Of a stretch of 64,000 nt of DNA, positions 24,727-37,600 are shown piece after piece; position 1 is the stretch's first letter, and each line of letters begins with the position of its first letter. The DNA lies in NCBI RefSeq assembly GCF_032854445.1, contig NC_088295.1:45681385-45745384 (forward strand). Direction: 5' to 3'. The notes under the pieces were generated by a model that saw only the letters and a list, made by a program, of their open reading frames with translations, did no database searches and was not told the DNA's origin. The position numbers and the translations under genes were made by a program. This stretch comes from Liolophura sinensis. Its lineage: Eukaryota; Mollusca; Polyplacophora; Chitonida; Chitonidae.

Positions 24727-24949
24727 AGAGACTTTCCCACGTACGGCCGGAGAGGAACGTTTTCTTGTTATTTTGATATAGTTTGATATAGTTTTTCTAT
24801 CTTTGGAACCTTGAAATCTCTTGGCAAAAAATGCAAAAAATTAAGCTTATTTCTACAGACAATGTAATCCAGTATAACAGGCGAAGCACAATGACCTGGA
24901 AACCCCTGACCTGCCTATGCTGGTTTACTCTCTGGGTGCTACGTAGGTA

Positions 24950-25063
24950 GGAAGGCAGCAACCCGTGGGTGGTCGTGGGTGTCCTACCACCATATATATT
25001 GCTGGCCACTTTCGTATAAGTGAAATGTCCGTATGTATGGCATACAACCCCCGTTAAATAAAT
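24950..25063 (+). mobile_element. SINE family A, diverged 3' half
   Basis: GGTGGTCGTGGGTGTCCTAC, TTGCTGGCCACTTTCGTA and a terminal TAAATAAATG match the family. A 25-bp SINE-A scrap (CTTTCCCACGTACGGCC) also sits at about 24731..24757. Confidence 0.6.
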
Positions 25064-25101
25064 GTATATATAAATATAACGAACAACTTATTGTTTATAA
25101 C

Positions 25102-25107
25102 TTTATT
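25102..25107 (-). terminator. Candidate poly(A) signal for the oxidase gene
   Basis: AATAAA on the minus strand lies about 440 nt past the stop. A closer ATTAAA variant (25333..25338) is an alternative. Neither can be confirmed without transcript ends. Confidence 0.35.
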
Positions 25108-25545
25108 TGCCTGGAGGAAATCGGAGGGGCTAGATAATATATAAACAAAAAAGTTCAAAACATAAAACATATTTAGCATTTAAATAGCCTTTTTAAATGA
25201 CCCGTTATGATCTCCGTAATGTCTCTGCGTCCTAACATTTTAGTGGAGTTTCATCAAGTAGACATTGAGTTGTTTTGGTAAAATTCATACATAACTGCCT
25301 GTTTAAACACAGCTTATCTGATTATTCGTTACTTTAATGTCATGAGTTAGCATTTTGCTTTTACTTATCGATTTTGTGGTAATACGTGTATGTGGTTATA
25401 TAAACAGAGAAAATAGATATAGACTAAAATGCTTTGAGTACTAAAACTAGAAAAACATTACGCCTCTGTAAAACTGAAAGAAACCCTGCATTTCTGTGAT
25501 TAGAAAATCTATGGAAACAAATTCTTCCCATGGTGTTTGGTGATT

Positions 25546-25616
25546 TTAGATGCTGAGTTTGTCGGCTGGTATTTTACACAGCTGCTGTCTTCTTTCCACT
25601 GTCAACGGTAATTCTC
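25546..25616 (-). CDS. Oxidase exon 33: C-terminus and stop
   Basis: The acceptor is GATTTTCAG in matching phase. Encodes [13 protein letters not shown], then KIPADKLSI and TAA at 25548..25546. It resembles the family P-x-T-x-E-x-I-x-x-x-C tail and brings the protein to the expected length. Confidence 0.8.
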
Positions 25617-28600
25617 CTGAAAATCATATCCAGACATACGATACACAACATTTTAATAAGTAAAGTTATTAAAATATGTACCGATTATTTATTACTCGAC
25701 ATAACATTTTACTTCGGCTGCCACTGTCTTGTAAAGCAGCATTCTGCACCGGAATGATCTACCTTCTACCTTTAGTGTATAGCTTTAACTAGCCCCCCAA
25801 CTCCTCCCCTACCGAAAAGAAAACACTTAAGTTGTTAAACCATATTCTGAAAAATCTTTCTTCACTTACATGAAGGTGGCTAAAGGTACATAAATTATCA
25901 ATTTGTGCATATTAAATAAAAATAGAATGTATTTGTGCAGAGATGTGACTTCTGGAGAGACTGCAAACATCTACTACAGTATAAAACGCTACAAAATAGT
26001 GTTGTCGATGTGGCCTACATTACAAGCTCTTACCAATGGGGAAGAAACTCGTGTCTCCACTCAGATCTTTTCTGGCCGCCTCAATGGCCCTCTTCAAAGC
26101 AAACACCGCCCCAGTGGTAAGGATCATTGGAGGTTCACCGGATGCTATAAAACACACAATCAGGTCATTTGGAAAGCGATTCCACTTTACTAACTATAAT
26201 CCAGTAATAACTTTGGACGGTTTATTAAAAGTATCAACTGGAAGTGATTTTGTTTCCACCGATTCCACATAGTTACCATGCCAGTATAACAGTGTTTTGA
26301 TAACCATGAGAAGGGGCCACCCATATTTAAGCAGAAAAGTATCGTAAATATTTGAACAAGGAAATTGTACCATGTATTCAACATGGAATAAAACGCCCCA
26401 GAATACAAAGTGTTATATATTTAACTTCTAGGATGAACCTTTGTAAAATGGAATCAAAAAGGGGTCCTCCCTGGTTAGTGTTATACCCCAACACAATGTA
26501 GGAGCCTCTCACCAACGCGATCGTATGCAAGAACTGTTTGCACCATCCTCGCCTCTCCTCTCTCCCCACCCCACTCCACCCCCGGGCTCAACAAGGGTTT
26601 CCTCCAATCAAATAAATATTAAAATAAATAAGTGAAACAACACGCTGCAACCCACTTTCCAGTCTAGCTTCCAAATAATTCACGCACACAGTATTTAATA
26701 TGTCTTACCTTTGGATCGGAGGATTCCGGAGGGGTTGGGTGCATCCCTCAACAGCTTGATCCTCATGTCTATGGGGATGTCTTTTGTGGTCGGTGGTTTG
26801 TATTCCTGCGATGGGAACATTTTGATTAGCTAAGTCTATACATACTCAAACACCCAAGATGGTTTGAATCTATTCAAGCAAGTAAATGGGAATATATAGT
26901 ACAAATTAAGCTAAAGACTTCAATGGTTAAATCTGCGATGTATTATGAGATAGTGCACCGGTGAGATAGGTGATCATTGTTTCAAGCAAATATTAAACAA
27001 ATGTGTTAAATTATTACCATTATTGAACAAAACACATGTATATTCTGTGTTTCAAAATTGTCTCGCAAAGAGTGTAAAACAGTCAGCTTAAAAGGACACA
27101 GAATCTTTTCTGATTGGCTGGTTTGAGAGACGGGCAAGTCCAGACAATGCTTAGCCTAAACTGAAGTTTAGATATGACCGATTTATTCAAGCGTGACCAA
27201 GGCTTTTTGGATTTAACCCAGGAGATCCCATCTCCACCGTAGGCCAATCAGAGTCAATATTATATCTCTTTAAACATTTACACTTTAGGTCTTAGTTTGA
27301 CTTGCTGAAATCTTATTTTCCAGAATCTTTTTATAGCTTACCCAAGTTCCGGTGTTCAGAATTTTCCCAGTCTTCTCGTCGACCATGATATGTTCAGAGA
27401 ACCAGTATCCATGCCCCATCACTAGACAGCCCTCCGTCTGGCCAATGTCAATGGTCGGGTTCAGGCTAGAACAAAGACGACAAAATCAGTTACCATTTCT
27501 GTTATAGATAATCGGTTTTAACCTAAGCCACGCGTAATTTGCCGTTCAAAAGACCTTCGTTTATGAAAATTCAGTAAATCTGGGTTAATTCTAACGGATA
27601 TAAATTAAAAATCATTGTTTTTTTTTTCTTTTTTGGGGTGGGGTGGGGAAAAATTAGCTTGAATACATGCAATAACAATTTTAAATGCATATCTCCACGA
27701 CATGGCTGAAATTCCACACAATGACTAAAATATTACCAATGTGACGTTAAACCTTAATCATTGATTCATTCTTTAATGTATGCATAGAGTTTTCAGGGAT
27801 TGTAGTGGTCAGGGATTGTACCTTTCCCCGAAGTCCAATGTGGCGTCCAGTCGGCGGATCTCCTGTTCTCCCGTCAGAACGTCCAGTTCACACTCAGTCA
27901 CTCCAACGCCATACGTGAAGTAGTTGGCGTGCTTTTCAGCAGCCTGGGCTTTGTGGCTGTAAATGAGTGAAGTGAATTTTTCAACCTTCACAACCTCACA
28001 TAAATGCTTTAATGTAAATGGAAGTAATCGAGACATAAATAATCACCCAGACGTCTTTAGAACCCAAACCGCAAATGTACATGGATATTCATTGGAGAAA
28101 AAAATTGACACTAACAAATACTTGGCCGTAAGATCCACCTCCGAGAAAGCACAGGTCATGATGACCTTCTGCCAGGGGTCATCTTTTGTCCGGAAGGGAG
28201 CAATCCTTTCCTTAAGAATCTTACAGCACTCGATGGCAGCCTGGAAAGGAACATCTCATAGTTAGAATTGTGCGAGATTTATTTTCCTATTCTGGGTACT
28301 GTTATTTGACTGATACAATCCAGATATTGTTTTAATGAACTAAGGCAATATGCTCGCTGGATATGTTTGACATGTTGTGCTAAGAACACAGTGAAGTGTT
28401 CAAATCCAATTATCCTCAGAAGATCTACCGTCAAATCCGTTTCCTAAGTGATGGCAGATAGCATTTTTCACTGATCTAACAGTTAATCCGTCCCTGATTA
28501 CTGAATTATTCTTTATCAAAAAACGAATTTATTCTTTATCAGAAACAGATTAATCCGTTAGATCGACGACATGCAATGCGTCATCACTCAGGAAACGGAT

Positions 28601-31600
28601 TTAGCGGAAGATTTTTTTAGGGTAGAAAATCAAAATACAAATACAAAATATAAAAACATCCGCCTATGTATATATGCCCTTTCACAAAATCCTCGAAATT
28701 AATGTTCCCGTTTATTTACTTTATAGGTATTTTATATGATCCAGGAGAATATTATGCCTGTAATACAAATAGGTGTATGTGTGCAGGAAAAGGAAATATC
28801 GTCTGGTAAAGCCTCCTCGTATAAAATCTCTATGACCTGCACAGTACCGATATACAGGGTGTCCCAGAAGTCCTGCACCATCCTGATTTTCATTTTTTAC
28901 TGTGTTTCAGATTTAATACTGATTTTAAATTTTTTTCTTTCTTTCAGAGTTAATTATGGCTAATAAGCTAACAGTACAAGAAAGAGTTGAATTGGTTTTT
29001 ATGTTTGGAAGAAATGGGGCAACACGCCGCTCAGTAGCTCAAGCACTCAACCTCAACCTGGATAGTGCGCGACTCCTGGGAAACCCTGTATAGACAAACA
29101 GCCCTTTTATACAATAAGGGTAAGGTAGAGTTTACCATATGATAATGAATTGGGAATCTCTGCTTACAATGACATTGAGTTCACTGCCTACGCTTCCTCC
29201 GGTGCCCTGGTTGTTGGCACCTGTCAGCGTGGTTGGTAGGTTTAACCTTCACAAACTCGATCGGAATGTCAAGGTCGCAGCAACAGCTTGGATAACCTGC
29301 AACAAAGAAGACACAGTGACAGCACTGGGCCAGCGCTATTTAAGACACTGCTCACATAAGGGAAATATATTCAAAACTATCTAATACCGTGGAAGTAGTG
29401 TCAAGTAAAAACATACCTAGCACAGCTCAGTACAGTACTGGAACCTGATGCAAGGGCGTGAAGTCTGGTCTTATCTAGAGAGAATGTTTAAAACTGAAAG
29501 TAAAATGTTGCTGTGGTACTTCTACGAATACGAAGCATATTCTTTGGCTGTAAAAATGTTTCATTAACAATTTTTGTTACATCCATTTTACTACATAAAT
29601 TATTAAAGGTTTTTAATTTATTTATTTATTTATTTGATTGGTCTTTTACGCCGTACTCAAGAATAGTTCACTTCTACGACGGCAGCCAGCATTATGGTGG
29701 GAGGAAACCGGGCAGAGAATAATAACTAAACACTACAGATTTATTTTTCACTAAGAAAAAAATTACGTGAAACACTCATGGTTTGGTAGTCATGAGAGGA
29801 ATGTTTCTCTCTTTGTTGCTTAAAAACCGGTCCTCAGTCGGTTAGAGCGCTAGCGCAGCTTAATGACCCAGGAGCCTCTCACCAATGCGGTCGCTGTGAG
29901 TTCAAGTCCAGCTCATGCTGGCTTCCTCTCCAGCCGTAAGTGGGAAGGTCTGCTAGCAACCTGCGGATGGTCGTGGGTTTTCCCCGGGCTCTTCCCGGTT
30001 TCCTCCCACCATAATGCTGGCCGCCGTCGTATAAGAGAAATATTCTTGAGTACGGCGTAAAACACCAATCAAATAAATAACTAAATAAACACCGGTCGCT
30101 GTATTTGAGACAAGTGGATCATATCTTCTCTTTGTGTCTTCATCGGACATTAAATTTCAACGTCGCCTATTTATCGTATAATGATGAGTATATAATTATG
30201 AAAATTTACTCATTCATATAATAAATGGGATCCCAACCACCGCTCCTAAATAGAGGTTTGGATGTAATCTGACCACATGAGCCGTTTTTAATCAGTATCT
30301 GATAGGGGGAAAAACAGAATCTTGCAAAGTCCTGTAATAGTCTTCGTGGTACGATTGGAGAAACATTTACCTCTATGGTAATGGAATTTCATTCAAATAC
30401 AGTATGTATGCTCCAAACATGCCATTTTTCAAGTCGGATACCTTTGTGTAGAGTCCCTGGCCCATTTCCACTCCGCCCACAGACACTGCCACAGTTCCAT
30501 CCTTGTAGATGGCTGTAAAGGCCGTGAAGTCACACGTCTTCCACTGCATGGCGTACTTCACAGGCGTCATTGCCAATCCTTTCTTCTTCCATTGGTTAGC
30601 CTGTAATCGTTCATCCAATATGATAGGGTGCTGTGTGTAGTTTTAACCTCGAGTAACAAGATTTATTGCAAGGTGTCATATTTACCTATTAACTTTGTCA
30701 GTTTTTCTGTTCGTGGTCAATGTGAAAAAGTTGAAGCATAAAACCCTTTTTTTCAGATCTTTCGGAGCTTTAATCATATACTTTGCCAAAACCTAATTTA
30801 CTCTGAGAATGAAACGGAGAAACATACGCACCTGGTTGAACTGCTCAATCTCTCTCATTCTATTCTCCACATCTGCGGAGAGTTTCAGTTCCTTCCAGAT
30901 GCGACGGAGACTGCAGTATTCTAAAACATGGCCTTGTGGATCATTCTGAAACCATAACGAGACAATTCCAGTAATGCCACATAAAAGTACCTGAGGAAAC
31001 TGTTTAAAATGGCGATTATAATGGGAGATTCAAGCGTGATAAACAAAATGGTCCACACTGCAGCCAAACCACGTTGTTTTCTATTCTAACCATGCTGTTT
31101 TGTGTAATACTGAAGATATCTTCACCAAAAAACGTATGACGTACTAGTGGAAAAAAACAAAATCAAACCGTACCTTTGGGCCGTTTTATTAAAAGGCGGA
31201 ATGGAGTTTACTAGTTTCCTGCTGGGTGTGCGTAAAACCATGATCGCAAATTCTAAAATGGCCAAAGACCATGTTGAATATGTTAAAATTTGACATTTTC
31301 CACCTCGAGTCTTCATGGTAACATCTTATTTACGAATACAAGATGACCATTTAAATGTTTTGGTCACCGTTTAAGAAAATGCAGATGAGGTTTTTTTGTT
31401 ATGTAGTAAAAGTTCCCCCCACCACTTAATTGCTCTGTGTTCACCTATGCATATGCTCTTCGTGCACTTACTTGTCCTTCCTGGTAGAGATTCAGCTCTC
31501 GCACCTCAGTCGGGTCCTTGTTCAGCGATCTAGCCACGTGATCTAAGATCGTCTCAATGATCATACTCGCAGGGAGAGGAGCTGATCGAGAGAAAAAAAT

Positions 31601-34600
31601 AACGTACATTAGTATGTATGCGCTATGTCATACAAAGGCAAAGGGAGATTACTTTAGCGCAATATATATATATATGTATATATAATGCATAATTCTTCCA
31701 GATTAACCCAATGTAATTTATCAGATTAATCCTAATCTGGAAGAATTTTATGGGTAATAACCGCTGCGATATGTACATGTGTAAAATATATTTTTATCTG
31801 TACCTATAGGCCTACATCCAAAAGATTTCTATATATGTAGACAGGATTTCCATATATATATACCACTTGCAAAATAATAATCGTCAACAGAGTCTTGTTT
31901 TCTTCAATCCTAAAACAGGCGTTTGAGGAATTTGCTTGTATTTCAGCGCTACATTTATTTTCATGAGTATTTCACGACGTCCTACTTTTATTGTTTATGG
32001 TTAAAACCAGTTAGCTCCACTGGGTAAGGAAAATGGTAAGAAACTGATACGGTGCTGGAGGAATTCGCTGCACTCGGTCACCGACAAAAGGCGAGAGCTG
32101 GAATCGAACAAGCTATATTTTTTAAAAAGCCTCCTGGACAATAAGCCTGCTGTCGATTACCTCCCTTATTCCACGGCAGCGACTGTGACGCAACGCGAGG
32201 ATAGTTTTAGGGGTGGGCAACTGCGAGAAGTTGGACCTAGCCCACAGAATGCTGTAAGTAGGTTATGCCACAATTCCCAGACTGTATTTAATTAGGCCTG
32301 TTGGTGTGAACTAAATCAGGATAGATCGGCGGCAACACTGATTTGAGGAATTATTAGGGCTATGAACATTTGAGGACTTGATTTCGGTTATTTTTCGGTC
32401 CATGGCCTCCGCCTCCATCTCCTTTAACTTACCAGGAGCTCTGCACGCGGTGTTGGACTGGGTATTGGTCACCGCAAACCGGAGGTGTACCTTCCAATTA
32501 GGACAGAAATACCCTGCAAAACACAAATTGTAAAACAGTGAATTGATCAATATAATTGTTGCTCAAAACCATCTACTCAAGCATTTTCACTTTGATGACA
32601 GCTGTCTTGCTCAGTCAAGTTCTTTACATATTTAGGGATTTAGAGATGTATTTATGTATAGATCTTGTATTTATCGAAGACATAATGGAGCGGGCATTGG
32701 TCGAGTTGTTAAGCTGCTTGCCTTTGCAATTCATATAGATCTGAGTTTATTTCCCTTCTTGTTTTGAATTTGTGATAGCTGCTTGGTCTGTTATTGTGCA
32801 AATCATTGTTGTTCCTAGCTCATAAGCCAAGGAACAAAATTACAACTATGCTTACGCTTATATATGGAAACAAATTATAGAAAAGCAGACTGAAAATATT
32901 CACGCCCAGTGTATGGATAGATCCCTATTTCGGACACAACCAAAAGATAGCACAAGAACTGGATAGACTGTTACGGCACATATTTTATGATGTTCCCAAG
33001 AAGGGTGTGTTTTTTTTTTCTATACAAATGTTCACCTTCATCGATATGAGAGGGGAATTCAGACCCCACGAAGTTCGCCTCCTGAACATGGTATCCAGCG
33101 TCTTGAGTGATGGTGATGTCGATGGCGATCAGCTTCCCCGTATCATCAAAGCCAACCTGAAACAACAAACATCAACAAATCCTTTATTGTGTATGTCTTT
33201 AAATTGCTGGTTTGTTCGTTTTGTGTTCTTGGTATATGGTATTATACCTGTAGCCCTAGTATACCGGCAATATGTGCTTATACCCGCTTATCCCCTTGTG
33301 CTGAGAGCCCATCCAAACGCGTGCCACACTTTGCCAGTTTAGGAATTAGGATTTTAATACACGTGTTTCATCGGATTAGGGTCCAAAACTAATATCTGCA
33401 CATACGAAGCCGGATATCCATATATTTACTTTAATAGTGATTTACGCAATATTCAATAATATTTCACTGGCACAACTGCAGGAGAAACACAATTCTGGGG
33501 GCCAGGGACCGTACGAATTAGATGTTCTATGCAATATTATTATAGTATATTTAGGGCATGCATAGACACACCTTGTAATTGGCCAGAACCGGGAAACGTT
33601 TGCCGCCAAATTCCATGTTGTCTTGAAGATTGACGTTAACCCGCACTGGTCTGTAAACAGAAAATTATCTGTTTGATGAAAAAAAAACATTGACAAAACT
33701 GACACCTAATAAGAAAAAAATGCGTCTGCTAGAGACAATCCCCTCATCTTGTGTTTTAGTTAAAAAATCAGCACGGCAGTCAGCTTGTACAAATTGAAGC
33801 TAGCTGTATAGTACAACTTCATGCCGGAGAAAGTATGTAATGAAAAGGAAACAACAAATTATAGATATGACAAAGGCATTCAAAATTTCTCACTGCTGTC
33901 CACTGCTTAGGAGATCGCATTAAATAAATATTTATTTTATTGTTTTCCGTCATATTCAAGAGAATTTCACCTATAAAACTGCGGCCAGGGTTATGGGTAG
34001 AGGAAACTGAGCCCTGTTGAAACCACTGACCTTCGCTGGTTGTGGAAACTACTGACTTTTCCTGATTATGGCAGACTTTCGCCGAACTAGCACGTGACAC
34101 CTAGGCCACCCCATGTTCAGGAAGGCTATACCCTTCATTCAGTCCTCTGGGACATACATGCATTTTCATGTCGGGTATTCTTAACGTGGGAGAAACTATA
34201 GTTCTGCAAAGAGCTTGTCAAAGATAGAACCTTTCTCATGTCGCATTTTTATATTTTAAAATACCACACGCTATAAAATGTTACATGATTAAAATGAGGC
34301 TGTTTTTTTTTTTTCGCTTTCCCAAAATTGAATTAAAAACATAACTCTGCCATGTACTGGTCAAAGATAATGACGTCTCAGATTTCGTGCTTTCATTTTA
34401 TCCATTTTTCCCACCCCCAACCCATCACCTCCACTTCCATACGCCCCAAAACACACACATCGTCACTGACCTTCCAGTAACAGCCGACCCCACCACCGCC
34501 GCACAGGAGATGGGGAGGGACCTGATAACCTTGCCTCCAAATCCGCCACCGACACGAGGTACACTGAGGTCGATACTGGAAAATATGCAAGAAGAAGCAT

Positions 34601-37600
34601 TTTCATTTGATCCCAGTTTAAAAGGATTGAATCTTATTAAATGTCTGAGCATTTTATAGCTTTTGTACATCACTTTCTTCAGAGCTTTTATTTTTATTTC
34701 TTTTTTTTGGCCTTAGATTTAACATCGGTTTCAAAGTTCTTAGGTTTGTGTTCAAATCATGTTTTTTTTAGTACCAAATCGAGATAAGATGTACAGCACC
34801 TAGAGTAAAATTAGATTAGCGACGACATTGTGATAGCTGGCAAATGGTCACATCTAACCGGGGGAAAACGACCTCTTGTCAGTTTACACATGTCAGCGTT
34901 TTACTCCATCTGTTCATGTAAATGCATAAATAGTACCAATTCACATGCCCCGCAAGCGCCATGTCTTTTACAGAACTAGGTAAAAAATGCAGTATTTTAA
35001 GTATTTTCTGAACATGCGCAGCAAGACATGCGTATCAGAATGATCAGAGCAGCCAGTCTTAATGTATCAATGTGAAAAAATTGCAATTGACAACAGACGT
35101 CAACATACAGTTACCTGTTGACAGGTTTGCCAATCACAGCAGCACAGACATACTGGGTTAGATCAGGAGATTGCGTGCTGGCGTAGACATCAAACGAGTT
35201 CTCATTTGGACTGCACAATGTCACCTAATGCAAACACACAAAAACCTTCATGAATTTAAACACACTGGTAGAAGTTACAAGCTGAACATGAATCCGTTGA
35301 AGCTGATGAAAAATTAAATCTTCTGCACGGTTTTTCTCACGACCATATATAATGATGAAATACTCTTGAATACATTTGTGTATGTCGTAAAACATCAATC
35401 AAATAAATAAATGGTTTACGCTTGTGACGTCACTTTGTTTACCTGGTTTTCCATGTAGAAATGATACTGATGTCCCATTTCAACCGAACCCTCAACAGTA
35501 TGCGGGGCAGAAGCCATTGCGCCTGAAGAGATAAAAGAAACAAAAAATCACCGATGCGATGAAAAATTTCTCCAACAAGAAGAATCACGACAACAAGAAT
35601 AAGAACTGCAACAACACCGTCCTCCTATAATGCTGCTGGCCGTAGCTCAAAGTTAGAATTATGAGACAAATGACATTGTACATGGTTGACTTGTTTCATT
35701 GTTTTTAATGGTATATTCATGTATGATTTTGATATCAATCACCAATTACCTCTGTGTCATGCATGTATGTTTACTTATCTATGTGCTTCATCAGTGATAT
35801 GTTCTCTTCATGTGATGGATTTGAGTGAAGAACTCGATCCCCAAAAAACAGACCTGCAAACTCTTAGATGTAACCAATGGCTCCTGTAAGGTCACTGGAC
35901 ATGCGTCGTGGGTCGACTTTGACAGAGTGTACCGTCGACGGTCGACTATAAAATCAGTTTGTTTTCAAGATATGGTTGCAGCCAGTTAGTCTGTTACATT
36001 GTCCATTCATTTCAGTTTACTCCGATTTAATGCTATAGCATCCTCTTTCGTCTCCTCATAAAGATACCTTATATTTTTTTCTGACAAATGTATGCAATTT
36101 TTGCGAAATCATTCAGATCGTTGTATTATGAACACTCAGTTCTTAGTGACTCTTTTTTGGTATATTAACCAAAAAACGGCCACATTTATAGGATAGGTTC
36201 ACTTGACCTTCAGCCTCTGTCAATACCTATAAAAAAAATGTAGGATTTAGAAACTATAAAAAAAATCTGGCGGTACGTTCGTTTCCAAACAAGAAAATTC
36301 AACACCTTGTCAACGCGAACAATTTAGAAGTTCTCTTATCGGTTTTTGAAATAGATGTGTAAAAATCACATAATTCTGTCATTTAAATTTGAAGTATACC
36401 GATAGCCATGTTTGATCCACACGTCATATTTTTAACCATGTACACAGCATTCAGGACATTTACCTTTTTATCACAATGTGTTGTACCTGAGGAAAAACCA
36501 GCGAGACTAGACATAAATATGAGGAAATATATGATAAATACCTGAGGAAATATCATAGACATAAATATATGTACCTTCTGGGTCTCCAGATACCAGGTCA
36601 GGGATTGCGCACATTCCAAACGAATCCTTAGCGATGGCGTCCTTGATGTTCACAGTAGGTGGGCGGACATCTTTATACTTGATCTTCACCTGTTTGGCAG
36701 CAGCTACAGCGTGCAGGTGGGTGTCTGCAAACAAAACAATGTTCATTGCTATTACATCGCAGAATTCATATGCTTCCAACAGAAAAAGTTTCTTCTGTGT
36801 GGAATTATTAGGAATCACTTTAAAGAACAAAAGTAATTTTACCCACCTGCCAAAATGAGACCAACAGGCTGTCCAGCAAAAGATACCTGTTCACTTGCCA
36901 ATAACTGAAAACAAAAATATATTTAAAACTTTAATCTCTAGTGTAATGATGGATCCAAACTGTTTTGTTTTCTTTTTTTTCTTAAGATGTTTGAAATTAA
37001 ATAATTGTTTGTACAACTTGTAAGAGGAATTTTCGATGGGCATTGCTTGCTCAGGTGGTTAAAGCGCTAGTTCTCTACGAATTTCAAGCCCCTGACCAAT
37101 GAGGTCGGTTGTTTACGTCAAAAGGTTTGTCAGGTAGCTCACGAAGATCGGAGGTTTAATCCGGGCAGTCCAGTTACCTCCAACTACAAACGAGACGGCC
37201 GTCATATAAATAAAACCTAAATCTAATAAACAAATATGGAAGTTTCGTTCTGTTCATATATTTTTTACATCATACACTTGAGTATAAATTTTACCTCTTC
37301 CTTGCCGAAAAAGCCCAGACAGTTATTTTCTCCCGGAATGTCTTTAGCTGTGAGGAAGCGGGTCACGCCTGGCATAGCCTTAAAACAAAATGATAGCATT
37401 TGTATGCATTTGAAAATAAAAAAGGACAATTCTCTCCTCCTTTAAAATAACTCTATCGCTAACTTGATACTCGTTTGTACGTTCCCGTTCTGCACTTCTT
37501 CTGTTATTATTACCTAAAGTTGAATGGTCGTGAATTATATTTCTTTTATTATTGCTAGAACAAACTGGAGCAAAGATTTTCAAATAAGCTGTGTTTTCTT

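Noticed and set aside
29824-29915. tRNA gene at SINE heads (also 59551 and 421)
   Set aside because: A and B boxes are present but each is attached to a SINE body and lacks a proper acceptor stem; these are SINE promoters, not tRNA genes.
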